64,000 bases of DNA from Cytophagales bacterium (GCA_017303795.1 JAFLBR010000005.1:292364-356363); one strand, 5' to 3'. Positions 27,518-37,771 are shown, counted from the stretch's first letter. A program made the numbers and translations. Notes: generated by a model not told the origin, from the letters alone.

Positions 27518-29107
27518 CTACTTCGCGTAAGCCACACTCCGCATCTCCCTAATCACCGTAACCTTTATCTGGCCGGGGTACTGCATGTCTTTCTCAATTT
27601 TTTGGGAAATATCGAAGCTGAGTTGAGCCGCGCGTTCGTCCGTAGCTTTTTCGGCATCTACCAATACACGCAACTCGCGACCAGCCTGAATGGCGTAACA
27701 TTTTTCTACACCTTCAAAACTCAAACCTACTTGTTCTAATTCTTTCAAGCGCTTAATGTATTGTTCCATCACCTCGCGTCTGGCGCCAGGGCGTGCACCC
27801 GAAATGGCATCGCAAGCTTGTATAATAGGGGACAATATGCTGGTCATCTCAATCTCATCGTGGTGGGCACCAATGGCATTGCAGATAACCGGATGCTCTT
27901 TGTATTTCTGAGCCAGCTCCATGCCTACAATGGCATGTGGTTTCTCCAATTCTTCGGGCCACACTTTACCAATATCGTGTAGCAGACCGGCACGCTTGGC
28001 TTGCTTCACATTTAAGCCTAACTCTGCAGCCATTAGTGCACAAAGGTTGGCAACCTCGCGTGAGTGTTGTAATAAATTCTGACCATACGAAGAACGATAG
28101 CGCATCCGGCCAACCATTTTTACTAACTCAGGCGCAAGCCCGTGTATTCCGAGGTCGATAACCGTACGTTCGCCAATCTCTACAATCTCATCTTCAATGT
28201 TCTTGGTGGTTTTGGCAACAATTTCTTCAATGCGGGCCGGGTGAATGCGGCCATCCTGTACTAATCTATGCAATGACAAACGCGCAATCTCTCTGCGCAC
28301 GGGATCGAAACCAGAAATGATAATGGCTTCCGGAGTATCATCTACAATAATCTCAACACCGGTTGCGGCTTCCAACGCACGAATGTTGCGACCTTCGCGC
28401 CCGATTACCTTACCTTTAATATCATCACTTTCAATATTAAAAATTGAAACGCAGTTTTCTACAGCATGTTCGGTAGCGGTGCGCTGAATGGTTTCCACTA
28501 CAATTTTCTTGGCCTCTTTGGTAGCGGTTAGCTTAGCCTGCTCCATTATGTCTTTAATGTATGAGCTGGCTTTTGTTTGTGCTTCTTCTTTCAGCGATTC
28601 AATCAATTGTTCGCGGGCCTGATCGGCAGTAAGTTTAGAGATTCCTTCCAGCAGGGCTACTTTCTGAGCATTGAATTTGTCTAATTCTTCTTTGCGTTTT
28701 TTTACCAGATCGTGTTGTTGCGCCAGACTTTGCTTTTCAGCATCTACTTCTGATTCTTTGCGCTTTAAGGTTTCCAGTTCTTTCGAAAGCTGGCCTTCGC
28801 GTTGTTTGATCTTCTGTTCGTTGCTGATGATCTGATTTTTCTTGCGGTTAGCTTCTTCTTCAAACTCTTGTTTCATCTTAAAGAGTTTGTCTTTGGCTTC
28901 AATAATCTTGTCTTTCTTGATGTTCTCGGCCTGTAGTTCAGCTTCTTTGATGATCAGTCTTGATTTTTCTTGGAGGGCTTCCTGATTTTTATTCACCTTT
29001 CTTTTATAAAGAAAAGCACTTAGCAATAACCCAATAATAATGGCTGGGATCAATGCGCCTAAAGCGATAAAAATAATTGATCCAGCTCCTGGGGATAAAA
29101 GATCCAT
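27518..29107 (-). CDS. rny: ribonuclease Y
   Basis: 529 residues, the typical length. An N-terminal membrane helix (about 10-31), a long charged coiled coil (about 35-200), a KH RNA-binding domain (about 215-275, [17 protein letters not shown]) and an HD phosphohydrolase domain with LLHDIGKVW near 373-381. This membrane-bound endonuclease starts mRNA decay. The first gene product in this window with a known link to it is the RicT-like protein. Followed by a strong terminator. Confidence 0.97.
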   Translation of the reverse strand: MDLLSPGAGSIIFIALGALIPAIIIGLLLSAFLYKRKVNKNQEALQEKSRLIIKEAELQAENIKKDKIIEAKDKLFKMKQEFEEEANRKKNQIISNEQKIKQREGQLSKELETLKRKESEVDAEKQSLAQQHDLVKKRKEELDKFNAQKVALLEGISKLTADQAREQLIESLKEEAQTKASSYIKDIMEQAKLTATKEAKKIVVETIQRTATEHAVENCVSIFNIESDDIKGKVIGREGRNIRALEAATGVEIIVDDTPEAIIISGFDPVRREIARLSLHRLVQDGRIHPARIEEIVAKTTKNIEDEIVEIGERTVIDLGIHGLAPELVKMVGRMRYRSSYGQNLLQHSREVANLCALMAAELGLNVKQAKRAGLLHDIGKVWPEELEKPHAIVGMELAQKYKEHPVICNAIGAHHDEIEMTSILSPIIQACDAISGARPGARREVMEQYIKRLKELEQVGLSFEGVEKCYAIQAGRELRVLVDAEKATDERAAQLSFDISQKIEKDMQYPGQIKVTVIREMRSVAYAK

Positions 29108-29184
29108 AATAATTGATATTTATAGTCTTAAACCCGAACGGCCAACCGGCCTGAGACTAAGGATAGGAATTAAATAAGAAAGGC

Positions 29185-29469
29185 TTAGAGTGCCTGGCTA
29201 ACCAGTTGATTGATATGGTTTACCTTCTCAACCACGGTTTGGTCTATCTGTTGCAGATTTTCTTCGTCTGCCATTTTATCTACCAAACAATCGAAAGCCA
29301 CCATGGCCAGCAGATCTTGTTTGTCATCAATGCCAAACTGTTCCCGATAGTATTTGATTTTTTCGTTGATGAGTTTGCCGGCAGCGCGCACTTTCTCTTC
29401 TTCTTTGCGCTTTACCTTCATGGGGTATTCGCGGTCGGCAATTTTTATTTTTACTGATAATTCTTCCAT
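29185..29469 (-). CDS. zapA: cell division protein ZapA
   Basis: About 94 residues. The ATG at 29469 gives the usual ZapA start (EELSVKIKIADREYPMKV). An ATG two codons earlier is also possible. Motif KIKYYREQFGIDDKQDLLAMVAFDC lies in the dimerisation helix. ZapA bundles FtsZ filaments at midcell. Thirteen bases upstream lies a small coiled-coil gene, and downstream after 77 bases is rny. Confidence 0.9.
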   Translation of the reverse strand: MEELSVKIKIADREYPMKVKRKEEEKVRAAGKLINEKIKYYREQFGIDDKQDLLAMVAFDCLVDKMADEENLQQIDQTVVEKVNHINQLVSQAL

Positions 29470-29482
29470 CAACATCTACCGG

Positions 29483-29779
29483 TTATCTGCTCAAGTGAGC
29501 AATACACTTATCGATTTCGCGGATATACTCGTCTACTTTCTTTTTCAAGTCCGAAACACCTTCGTCTTCCGGGTTTATATGATCTACAATCTTAGTGATT
29601 TTAATCTGATTTTTAAAATGATGGAGCTGCTCATCGCGCTTGCGCAGATCAGTTTGAAGCTCGTGATTCTCCAGTTTCAGGCCTTTAATCTCGTCTTTTA
29701 ATGATTTATGTTCGTTCAGCAATACCAACACCTTCCGCTCCAACCCATTCAAACTTGATTTTAGTGTGTCCTGATCCAT
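29483..29779 (-). CDS. small coiled-coil protein preceding zapA
   Basis: 98 residues, almost entirely helical with heptad spacing (LERKVLVLLNEHKSLKDEIKG, ENHELQTDLRKRDEQLHHF), acidic-basic alternating. It is encoded just before zapA with 13 bases between. By position and coiled-coil character it could be a ZapB-like partner linking FtsZ rings. I infer this from context alone, since I see no ZapB signature. Confidence 0.75.
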   Translation of the reverse strand: MDQDTLKSSLNGLERKVLVLLNEHKSLKDEIKGLKLENHELQTDLRKRDEQLHHFKNQIKITKIVDHINPEDEGVSDLKKKVDEYIREIDKCIAHLSR

Positions 29780-29848
29780 ACGTAAATTCTTGATTTCGAA
29801 TTCTAAAATTAAAAAGGTTACGATCTGTTTCTAACCCCTTCTCCTCAA

Positions 29849-32278
29849 CTACTTTCTGATTACAGCTCCCATTTTTCCTTCAAAGGCACCCATCAACCGG
29901 GTCATCACTTTTTCAATCTCCTCATCGGTAAGGGTTTTAGATTCATCCAACAGGGTAAAGCCTAATGCATATGCTTTTTTTCCTGCCGGAATTTTATCTC
30001 CCTCATACACATCAAACGCTATAATCTCTTTCACTAATTTTTTCTCGGTACTCAACACAAGTGCTCTTATTTCATCGAAGGTTACCTGTTTATCCAATAC
30101 CAACGAAAGATCGCGTCTTACTTCAGGGAATTTGGGAACTTCCTGCACAACGAACTTAGGGTTTGCCGACCTGAAAAGCAAGGCAGTATTTAAGTCGGCA
30201 TAAAAAATCTCCTGCTTAATGCCGAAATCTTTAGTGAGGCTCGTTTTTACCTTGCCCAGCTTGCCAATTTCTTTGTTGCCTTTTATCAATTGCATGCCGT
30301 ACTCAAACAGCGGGTCGTTTAGTTTTTCCTGTTTTATATTTTCCAGGTTCGATTTTTCCAGCAACTGCACCACCTGTTGTGCCAGATCGAAATAGGTTAC
30401 AGCTTTTGTTTTGCTTTGCCAGTTTTCGGTTTCGGTATTGCCACTTATGTAAAGTGCCAGGCGTTCTTCCTCGGTATAACGCTTCGTAACATCTTCACCG
30501 GCCTCATTCTTCCAATAGATTTTTCCAAACTCAAAAACCTTAAGGTCTTTCTGTTTGCGGTTAATGTTGTAAGCACAAACTTCTAAACCCGTAAACAACA
30601 TGGTTTGTCTTAAAATGCCTTGCTCTTCGCTTAGTTTGTTAAGCATTTCAACGGGCGTGCCGTTAAAGGTTAGGTTATGCTTTTGCTGATACGCCACATT
30701 GGTAAGTGAATTGGTAAGGATTTCATAGAATCCATTGCCTACCAACTGTGCGCTAAGTGAGCGCTTAAACTTATTAATATCTTTTTCAGGAAACTCGGCC
30801 AGGTAATCGGTGCCGGCTATTTCGGTAAGTTCAATTTTATTGAATCCGTAGATCCGAAGAATTTCTTCTACCACATCAGCTTCCTGCATTACATCAACAC
30901 GATAAGGCGGAACAGAAACTGTAAAGGCTTCGGCTTCTTTTTGAACGATGTTAATTTCCAGATTTTCGAGAATGGTAAAAACTTCTTCGCGCGGAATGGC
31001 TTTGCCGATCAGGCGTGTGATGTTTTTATCCTTTACGGTGATTAAGCGGTTTTCGATTTTAACAGGATAAACATCCACCACATCAGATGAAACCGCGCCC
31101 CCGGCAATTTCTTTAATCAGTAATGCGGCTCGTTTTAAGGCATACACGGTTAAGTTCGGATCGGTACCTCGTTCAAAACGAAATGAAGCATCGGTTTTTA
31201 ATTGATGATGCATTCCGGTTTTGCGAACGTAATCGGCTGCAAAATATGCGCTCTCCAAAAAGATATTGGTAGTGTTTGCAGAAATACCAGACTTAATGCC
31301 GCCAAATACACCCGCAATACACATGGGTTCTTCGCTGCTACAAATCATCAGATCGTTCGCGGTAAGCGTACGCTCTTTATCATCTAATGTTTTGAATTTT
31401 GTGCCGGCAGGTAAAGTTTTTACAATTACTTTTTTGCCAGTAATCTTATCAGCATCAAAAGCATGTAACGGCTGGCCCGTTTCGTGCAATACAAAATTGG
31501 TAATGTCAACAATGTTGTTGATGGGCGTAAGGCCAATAGATTTTAGTCGGTTCTTCAACCACTCGGGCGATTCGTTTACTCTAACTCCTGAAATGGTTAC
31601 AGCTGAATACCGCGGACAAGCTGCGGTATTTTCTACTTCAACCGGAATGGTGAGATTTTTATTTTCAATCTCGAACCCATCAATAGCTGGAATGTTAAGA
31701 GCGCGATTCTTTGCGGCTTTAATATCGCGGGCAACGCCAATATGCGAAGCGGCATCGGCCCGGTTAGGTGTTAATCCAATCTCGATTACAAAGTCGGTTT
31801 GTACATTGAAGTATTCGGCAGCAGGTGTTCCGTTAGGTGCGGTTGTGGTTAATACCATTATTCCCGCATGACTTTCGCCTAATCCAATTTCATCTTCGGC
31901 ACAAATCATTCCTTCCGAAACTTCGCCCCTGATTTTAGTAGCTTTAATGGTGAAAGATTCTCCTTTTGTAGGATGAACAGTTGTACCCGGCAACGCCACA
32001 ACAACCTTTTGACCGGCAGCTACATTGGCCGCACCACAAACAATAGGTAAAATTTTATCGCCAACATTAACCGTAGTAATCGAAAGTTTATCGGCATTGG
32101 GATGTTTGCTACACGTAAGCACTTCGCCAATCACCAAACCTTTTAAACCACCTTTTACAGTTTCAAAAGGCTCCACACTTTCAACTTCCAGGCCGGTATC
32201 GGTTAGCGTTTTACCAATCTCTTCAGCCGTTTCGGGTATGTCGATGTATTGTTTAAGCCAGTTATAGGAAATCTTCAT
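29849..32278 (-). CDS. pheT: phenylalanyl-tRNA synthetase beta chain
   Basis: 809 residues, full length. MKISYNWLKQYIDIPETAEE start, EMAP-like tRNA-binding domain (about 40-150, with SKHPNADKLSITTVNVG), B3/B4 editing region, B5 domain, and a C-terminal anticodon-binding fold (FPEVRRDLSLVLDKQVTF). With PheS it charges tRNA-Phe. pheS is not adjacent, as is common in Bacteroidota. Confidence 0.98.
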   Translation of the reverse strand: MKISYNWLKQYIDIPETAEEIGKTLTDTGLEVESVEPFETVKGGLKGLVIGEVLTCSKHPNADKLSITTVNVGDKILPIVCGAANVAAGQKVVVALPGTTVHPTKGESFTIKATKIRGEVSEGMICAEDEIGLGESHAGIMVLTTTAPNGTPAAEYFNVQTDFVIEIGLTPNRADAASHIGVARDIKAAKNRALNIPAIDGFEIENKNLTIPVEVENTAACPRYSAVTISGVRVNESPEWLKNRLKSIGLTPINNIVDITNFVLHETGQPLHAFDADKITGKKVIVKTLPAGTKFKTLDDKERTLTANDLMICSSEEPMCIAGVFGGIKSGISANTTNIFLESAYFAADYVRKTGMHHQLKTDASFRFERGTDPNLTVYALKRAALLIKEIAGGAVSSDVVDVYPVKIENRLITVKDKNITRLIGKAIPREEVFTILENLEINIVQKEAEAFTVSVPPYRVDVMQEADVVEEILRIYGFNKIELTEIAGTDYLAEFPEKDINKFKRSLSAQLVGNGFYEILTNSLTNVAYQQKHNLTFNGTPVEMLNKLSEEQGILRQTMLFTGLEVCAYNINRKQKDLKVFEFGKIYWKNEAGEDVTKRYTEEERLALYISGNTETENWQSKTKAVTYFDLAQQVVQLLEKSNLENIKQEKLNDPLFEYGMQLIKGNKEIGKLGKVKTSLTKDFGIKQEIFYADLNTALLFRSANPKFVVQEVPKFPEVRRDLSLVLDKQVTFDEIRALVLSTEKKLVKEIIAFDVYEGDKIPAGKKAYALGFTLLDESKTLTDEEIEKVMTRLMGAFEGKMGAVIRK

Positions 32279-32366
32279 AAGTACAGAAAAATCAGAACCC
32301 CAAAAGTACAGGTTTAGGAGGTCTTTTCTAAGAGGTTGGGCGTATGGATTTTAGCCTTTTAATCCC

Positions 32367-32993
32367 TTACGGGTGATAATTCATTTCGCCTGCGCGGATG
32401 GCGATTTTCAATAAATTTTCTTTGGGCGGAAAAGGACAGGAGTACTTGTCGTTATAAGCGCAATAGGGATTGTAAGCCAGGTTAAAATCCAGTTCAACTG
32501 ATTTTGCAGCGGGTACTTTTTTTACATCTAAGTATCGTCCGGCACCATATGTTTCGCGGCCGCTGGTATCATCAGAAAACGCAAGGAAAAGTTTGCCGCG
32601 TTGTGGCCCCATTTCCATTACTTCCAATATCAGCAGTTGATTTTGTACGCCATCCAACTCAAACTCTGCGAAAGCATACTCTAAGTATTTCTGTTCTTTA
32701 CCATCGCTGGTGGAAAGCAGTACTACTTTTTTTCCTTCAATGGGTTTTAATTTTGCTTTTACACGATACCGAACATCGGCCGGAAAGAATTTTAAGCCTT
32801 CAAAGACAATGCTATCCTGACTAAATGGAGAACCGTCTCCACCTTTCATAAATTTTTCCATCGCAGCGCGTTCCTGCTGTATAAATTCCACATAACCCTC
32901 GTCAGTCGAGGTAGTATTATGCTGCATGGAATAGATTACAAATCCAGCTACGGCTACAATCAATACAATAACAATTAATTTCGAAGTTTTCAT
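32367..32993 (-). CDS. DUF1684 family protein
   Basis: 208 residues: an N-terminal membrane anchor (about 5-22) and a DUF1684 domain with GLKFFPADVRYRVKAKL and the conserved C-terminal block DFNLAYNPYCAYNDKYSCP-FPPKENLL. Function unknown. The ATG overlaps the stop of the upstream serine hydrolase by 4 bases, so they are co-translated. Confidence 0.9.
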   Translation of the reverse strand: MKTSKLIVIVLIVAVAGFVIYSMQHNTTSTDEGYVEFIQQERAAMEKFMKGGDGSPFSQDSIVFEGLKFFPADVRYRVKAKLKPIEGKKVVLLSTSDGKEQKYLEYAFAEFELDGVQNQLLILEVMEMGPQRGKLFLAFSDDTSGRETYGAGRYLDVKKVPAAKSVELDFNLAYNPYCAYNDKYSCPFPPKENLLKIAIRAGEMNYHP

Positions 32994-34330
32994 TGATGCG
33001 AAATAGCTGAAGCCGGGCTGGTATGTTTTACAAATACAGGATTGTGTTGGTTCTGCCAGAATTGAATTGAATCTGCTTTTTGCGAATAGCGTTTAAAAAA
33101 TTCAGGAATAGATAGATCGGCCAGGTTACCGGGTGAGTTGGTGAGCACACAAATCGCAATTTTATTTTTCTGATCGATGGCCACTTCGCTACGATACCCA
33201 TTTACATACCCACCATGATATAATAGCTGATCGTTCTGAAAATTAATTACACGCCAACCCAGAGCATAATAAGAAGAACGCGGTCGTTTCCACCGATTAA
33301 AATTCCGGTTCTTGGAAATGGCTTTTACTTGCGGAGTAAAAATTTCATTTAGAGTGGTATCGGCCATCAGGGTTTCGTCTTGTTGCAACAAGGCGCGCAA
33401 CCACAAGGCCATGTCAGCAATACTGGCATTTACACCGCCCGCTGGCGATACATTATAATACGTATCAGAAATAGGTACGGGCATCCACTGCTTTCGCGCG
33501 AAGTGATGGGGTTGAGCCACGTTATCGTGATTCATAATAGCGAGGTACGAAGCCGAACTGCTGTACATGCCCAATGGTTTAAACACATTTTCGGTAAGGG
33601 CACGTTCAAAAGTTTGGTGTGTAGCATTCTCTATAACTTTTTCAATCAGACTATAACCTACATTCTGGTAACTATAAATCTGACCGGGCTCACCAAAAAG
33701 TTTTACATTCTTTAAACTGGCCAGTAGCGTATCTAACGATAGCCGTTCTTCTACCATATTGGTATAGGCATGATAGGGCAAACCGGTAGTATGTGAGAGT
33801 ACGTGCCGGATGGTTACTTTACCAGTATGTTCAGGTGAGTTTAATTGAAACTGCGGATAGTATTTTAGAATCGGATCGTCCCAATTAATTAACTGATCGC
33901 TTACCAACGCGCCCGCCAATACCGATGCAAAACATTTAGAAACTGACCCCAACCGAAATACGGTATGCACATCAATTGAATCGGCTGTGCCGGATTGTTT
34001 TAATCCAAATCCTTTCAGAAAAATTATCGAAGTATCATAGACAATAGCTACTGCGGCACCGGGTGCAATACCGCGGGCAATGGCTTGTTGCATAAAATCG
34101 TGGTACGAGTTTATAACCGATTGCAGGTGCGGATTATCCGGAGCTTGAATCTCAACAGACGTAGTGGGCTTGGGTACTATTTCGGAGGAATCAACAGACG
34201 CAGAAATGCTTTCTGTTGCCTCCACAACAGGTGGCGTTTCTTCTTGAATTGGCGGCAAAAACATAAAGCCAACAAACAAGATCAGCAAGACACCAAAAAC
34301 AATGCTATACGCAATTCTTAGTTTGGTCAT
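32990..34330 (-). CDS. membrane-anchored serine hydrolase, beta-lactamase/PBP superfamily
   Basis: 446 residues. An N-terminal helix (about 7-25) anchors a periplasmic enzyme. Active-site motifs: S129-V-S-K132 (SxxK) and a YQN tripeptide (YxN) near 205, with a C-terminal YHGGYVNG as the third motif. The Pro/Thr/Ser-rich linker (about 28-65) separates anchor and domain. The target bond is unknown. It overlaps both radC (upstream) and the DUF1684 gene (downstream) by 4 bases, a tight three-gene cluster. Confidence 0.88.
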   Translation of the reverse strand: MTKLRIAYSIVFGVLLILFVGFMFLPPIQEETPPVVEATESISASVDSSEIVPKPTTSVEIQAPDNPHLQSVINSYHDFMQQAIARGIAPGAAVAIVYDTSIIFLKGFGLKQSGTADSIDVHTVFRLGSVSKCFASVLAGALVSDQLINWDDPILKYYPQFQLNSPEHTGKVTIRHVLSHTTGLPYHAYTNMVEERLSLDTLLASLKNVKLFGEPGQIYSYQNVGYSLIEKVIENATHQTFERALTENVFKPLGMYSSSASYLAIMNHDNVAQPHHFARKQWMPVPISDTYYNVSPAGGVNASIADMALWLRALLQQDETLMADTTLNEIFTPQVKAISKNRNFNRWKRPRSSYYALGWRVINFQNDQLLYHGGYVNGYRSEVAIDQKNKIAICVLTNSPGNLADLSIPEFFKRYSQKADSIQFWQNQHNPVFVKHTSPASAISHQ

Positions 34331-35028
34331 ATCAACCCTTCATCTGCAAAACTAAAATAATTCCGGTTAGCGATAATCAGGTGGTCCAGCAACTGAACTT
34401 CCAGAAAACGCCCGGCCTCTTTTAGCTTGCGTGTTAAATCAATATCGCTTTGGCTTGGTTTCAGGTTACCCGATGGATGATTGTGCGCCACAATTACTCC
34501 GCTGGCCAGATCTTCCAGCGCCAGTTTGTAAATAATTTTAGGATCGGCCACGGTGCCCGAAACACCACCTTCGCTTATGCGTTTCTTTTTCACCACCTGG
34601 TGCATGCGGTTAAGCAACAATACCCAAAACTCTTCGTGTGGTAAATCCATCAGGTGCCCTTGAATAAGATCAAACGCATCTTTGGAGCTACTTATTTTAG
34701 GCTTCTCGTCTAAGTCTTGCGCTTTGCGTCTGCGGCCAAGTTCTAATGCAGCCACAATGGTAATGGCTTTTGCTTCGCCAATACCTTTTATTTTCATCAG
34801 GTCTTTTACACTCAGGCGGGCCAACTCGTTCAGGTTATTGTTACTCAGCAACAAAACTTTTTTAGCTAACTCAACAGCCGAGGTTTTGGCAGTGCCCGAA
34901 CCAATAAGAATAGCCACCAGTTCGGCTTCGCTTAACGCGGAAGTACCTTTCAGCAAAAGTTTTTCGCGGGGTCGGTCTTCGGGCGACCATTCGCGGATGT
35001 TAAGCGGCTTGCTGTCTTCAATTTTCAC
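34327..35028 (-). CDS. radC: RadC/JAB-domain DNA repair-like protein
   Basis: 233 residues. An N-terminal helix-hairpin-helix region (SVKDLMKIKGIGEAKAITIV) and a C-terminal JAMM/MPN domain with the metal motif HNHPSGNLKPSQSDID near 172-187. The start is GTG. RadC proteins were linked to repair, but the enzymatic role is debated. First gene of the three-gene cluster, transcribed away from the rpsT terminator. Confidence 0.93.
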   Translation of the reverse strand: MKIEDSKPLNIREWSPEDRPREKLLLKGTSALSEAELVAILIGSGTAKTSAVELAKKVLLLSNNNLNELARLSVKDLMKIKGIGEAKAITIVAALELGRRRKAQDLDEKPKISSSKDAFDLIQGHLMDLPHEEFWVLLLNRMHQVVKKKRISEGGVSGTVADPKIIYKLALEDLASGVIVAHNHPSGNLKPSQSDIDLTRKLKEAGRFLEVQLLDHLIIANRNYFSFADEGLI

Positions 35029-35078
35029 AACCCCGAAGGTACTTTATATATATGCGTTTTGAAAACGGCATAAAAAAA

Positions 35079-35104
35079 CCCTCCCCAGCCGAAGTCAGGG
35101 AGGG
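35079..35104 (-). terminator. terminator of rpsT
   Basis: On the minus strand CCCTCCC pairs with GGGAGGG over a 12-base loop, followed by TTTTTTTA. It lies 20 bases past the rpsT stop. Confidence 0.85.
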
Positions 35105-35123
35105 AAAAATAATATTTGAAATC

Positions 35124-35378
35124 TTACGCCAGAGCGTTTACGCGCTTGGTAAGCTGTGATTTCTGGTTAGCCGCTTTTTTCCAATGAATGATGTTCTTCT
35201 TGGCCAGTTTATCGATCATAGAAGATACTTCTTTAAGAAGAGCTTGTGCTTCATCTTTCTTGGTAGTAGCGTTCAATTTCTTGATCTGGGTACGGGTTGA
35301 TTTAGCCTGGTAGCGGTTTCTTACGCGCTTGGTCTCGTTTGCCCGGATTCTTTTCTCTGCTGATTTATGATTTGCCAT
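35124..35378 (-). CDS. rpsT: 30S ribosomal protein S20
   Basis: 84 residues, highly basic and helical: ANHKSAEKRIRANETKRVRNR at the N-terminus and SQLTKRVNALA at the end. The ATG at 35378 is chosen because it gives the canonical S20 start; the frame extends further upstream but would cross the promoter. Monocistronic, with its own promoter and terminator. Confidence 0.97.
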   Translation of the reverse strand: MANHKSAEKRIRANETKRVRNRYQAKSTRTQIKKLNATTKKDEAQALLKEVSSMIDKLAKKNIIHWKKAANQKSQLTKRVNALA

Positions 35379-35401
35379 AATGCTTTTTTCAAAACGGACT
35401 G

Positions 35402-35432
35402 CAAAAATAAGCGCAATAATCGGAAATGCAAA
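35402..35432 (-). promoter_or_regulatory. rpsT promoter
   Basis: On the minus strand TTTG (35432-35429), a spacer of exactly 19, then TATTTTTG (35409-35402). This is a full match to the Bacteroidota consensus TTTG-N19-TAnnTTTG, the best in the window. The leader would be about 15-20 nt. Confidence 0.8.
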
Positions 35433-35469
35433 CGCGGCCACTCCAATCACTTTGAATATCTTTATAGAT

Positions 35470-36441
35470 ATGCAAAAAAAGTTGTTTTTATTGCTTTTAG
35501 GGCTTTTTTGTCTGTTCCCAATGGGTTTTAGATGGGGCTTTTTTGCCCATAAAAAAATAAACCGACTGGCTGTTTTTACGCTTCCAGCCGATATGGCCGG
35601 CTTTTATAAAAAAAATCTGGAATACATAACTGAGGCAGCAGTAAACCCTGACCGCAGGCGCTATGCCGTTGTAGATGAAGCCCCACGACATTACATCGAT
35701 CTGGATGATTATGGCGATAGTGCGATTTATAAACTACCTCGCTACTGGAATCAGGCGGTAGAAAAGTTTGGGGAAGAATCGCTGAAAGCAAAAGGTGTTT
35801 TGCCGTGGCATATTTATCGGGTGTATCAGCAATTGAAAGAAGCCTTTTTGCTCCAGGATCCCGACCGGATTTTACGCCTTTCGGCCGATCTGGGGCATTA
35901 TGTGGCCGATGCCCACGTGCCGTTGCACACTACCAAAAATTACGATGGCCAACTCACCAATCAGGTAGGCATACATGGTTTTTGGGAATCGCGGTTGCCC
36001 GAATTGTTTTTCGAGCAGTATGATTTTTATGTAGGCCCGGCAACGTATCTTCCCAACGTACAGCTAACCGCTTGGGAAATCGTTAGACAATCTAACCTGG
36101 CGGTAGATTCGGTATTGCATTTTGAACAACAATTGGCCAGCGAAAACGAACGCTTCAGTTTTGAAACCAAAGGCAAGCAAACTGTAAAAGTGTATGGGCA
36201 AGAATATTCGCAGAAGTATCATCGTATGTTGAATGGCATGGTAGAGCGCATGTTTCGCAACAGCATAAAACAAACAGGTAACATCTGGTACACAGCCTGG
36301 GTAGATGCCGGGCAACCCGATCTGAAAAAACTGATCGATTACAAACCATCCGAACAAGAGTTGGAGAAACGTAAGCAGGAATTACTACTTTGGCGTGAGC
36401 AAACTGTAAAATCCAGAAATCATGAAGCTACCGAAAATTAA
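35470..36441 (+). CDS. zinc-dependent phospholipase C/S1-P1 nuclease-fold secreted protein
   Basis: 323 residues. The ATG at 35470 starts a signal peptide (QKKLFLLLLGLFCLFPMG); the longer upstream frame overlaps the divergent rpsT promoter. Metal ligands of the fold are visible: the mature N-terminal region with W-G-F-F-A-H, then DLGHYVADAHVPLHTTKNYDG and GIHGFWE. Fold members cleave phosphodiesters with three zinc ions. Its end overlaps the next gene by 20 bases. Confidence 0.85.
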   Translation: MQKKLFLLLLGLFCLFPMGFRWGFFAHKKINRLAVFTLPADMAGFYKKNLEYITEAAVNPDRRRYAVVDEAPRHYIDLDDYGDSAIYKLPRYWNQAVEKFGEESLKAKGVLPWHIYRVYQQLKEAFLLQDPDRILRLSADLGHYVADAHVPLHTTKNYDGQLTNQVGIHGFWESRLPELFFEQYDFYVGPATYLPNVQLTAWEIVRQSNLAVDSVLHFEQQLASENERFSFETKGKQTVKVYGQEYSQKYHRMLNGMVERMFRNSIKQTGNIWYTAWVDAGQPDLKKLIDYKPSEQELEKRKQELLLWREQTVKSRNHEATEN

Positions 36442-37771
36442 AATGCTAAGCATAGGTTGCATTGCGCTATGCGTAGCCGCGTGTTCGCAAAAACCTACCG
36501 AAGTTGCCGAAACTGAAACCCGCATCAGCGATGATTCTCTTTTTACGCTGGTGCAATACAAAACCTTTCAATATTTCTGGGATGGTGCCGAACCGGTATC
36601 GGGTGGCGCACGCGAACGATTTCATGCTGATAACATTTATCCGGAAAATGATAAACACATTATAACCAGTGGCGGAACGGGCTTTGGTGTAATGGCGATA
36701 TTAGTTGGGATTGAACGCAACTTCATTACGCGCGAACAAGGTGTAGCGCATCTTGAAAAATTAACTACGTTTTTAGAGAAGGCAGATCGCTTTAAAGGCG
36801 TGTGGCCGCATTGGATGAATGGTGAAACCGGAGAAGTAAAACCATTCAGTCCGAATGATAACGGTGGCGATTTAGTGGAGACTGCCTACCTGGTTCAAGG
36901 TCTGTTATGTGTTCGCCAATATTTTAAAGATGGCGATGAACGTGAAAAAGCATTGGCCGCGCGCATTGATAAGCTCTGGCGCGAAGTAGAATGGGATTGG
37001 TATCGCAGAGGTGGCCAGAATGTAATTTACTGGCATTGGTCGCCCGATAAAGAATGGAAAATGAATTTTGCGTTGGAAGGTTATAATGAATGTTTGATAA
37101 CGTATGTGTTGGCAGCGGCATCGCCCACGCATAAAGTTCCGGCTATTGCCTATCATGAAGGCTGGTCGCGTAAGGGTACTATGAAAAATGATTCCACTCA
37201 TCAGCAATACGGTTATCATCTCGACTTAAAACATAACTATGCACAACAATTTGGCGGGCCGCTGTTCTGGTCGCATTATTCTTTTTTGGGATTGGATCCG
37301 CGCAAGCTTAAAGATAAGTATGCCGATTACTGGCAACACAATGTAAATCACACGCTCATTAATTATCAATACTGTGTAGAAAATCCGAAAGGGTTTAAAG
37401 GCTACAGCAAAGACAACTGGGGATTAACCGCCAGTTATTCAGTAAAAGGTTATGCGGCTCATAGCCCCGGTGAAGATTTAGGCGTGATCTCGCCTACCGC
37501 AGCACTGTCATCATTCCCTTATACGCCCGAACAAAGTATGGCCGCGATGAAGCATTTTTATTTTGAGTTAGGCGACAAGACTTTTGGTGAGTACGGATTT
37601 TATGATGCGTTCAGCGAGCAGGATAATTGGTTCCCGACACGGTACCTCGCCATCGATCAGGGCCCGATTGTGGTGATGATGGAAAACCAGCGTACCGGTT
37701 TACTCTGGAAATTATTTATGAGCTGTCCCGAAGTACAGGACGGCTTGAATGAGTTGGGATTTAGTTACTGA
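36422..37771 (+). CDS. glucoamylase-family (GH144-like) lipoprotein
   Basis: 449 residues with a lipobox (CVAAC, C21). The catalytic part is a PF10091 glycoamylase-like alpha barrel: LFTLVQYKTFQYFWDGAEP, GGTGFGVMAILVGIERNFI, DNGGDLVETAYLVQGLL and FEGYNECLITYVLAA-type blocks. GH144 members act on beta-1,2-glucans. The start at 36422 lies inside the previous gene. An alternative ATG at 36443, just after that gene's stop, gives the same signal peptide shortened by seven residues. Confidence 0.88.
   Translation: MKLPKIKMLSIGCIALCVAACSQKPTEVAETETRISDDSLFTLVQYKTFQYFWDGAEPVSGGARERFHADNIYPENDKHIITSGGTGFGVMAILVGIERNFITREQGVAHLEKLTTFLEKADRFKGVWPHWMNGETGEVKPFSPNDNGGDLVETAYLVQGLLCVRQYFKDGDEREKALAARIDKLWREVEWDWYRRGGQNVIYWHWSPDKEWKMNFALEGYNECLITYVLAAASPTHKVPAIAYHEGWSRKGTMKNDSTHQQYGYHLDLKHNYAQQFGGPLFWSHYSFLGLDPRKLKDKYADYWQHNVNHTLINYQYCVENPKGFKGYSKDNWGLTASYSVKGYAAHSPGEDLGVISPTAALSSFPYTPEQSMAAMKHFYFELGDKTFGEYGFYDAFSEQDNWFPTRYLAIDQGPIVVMMENQRTGLLWKLFMSCPEVQDGLNELGFSY

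Noticed and set aside
29108-29184. 6S RNA beside zapA, as seen in Proteobacteria
   Set aside because: The gap is only 77 bp, too short, and no suitable bulged hairpin is visible.
35029-35123. tRNA gene near rpsT
   Set aside because: No cloverleaf or TTCRANNC box; the gap holds only a terminator.
36422-36441. Frameshift between the phospholipase-like and GH144-like genes
   Set aside because: Both proteins are complete with their own signal peptides; the short overlap is ordinary gene packing.
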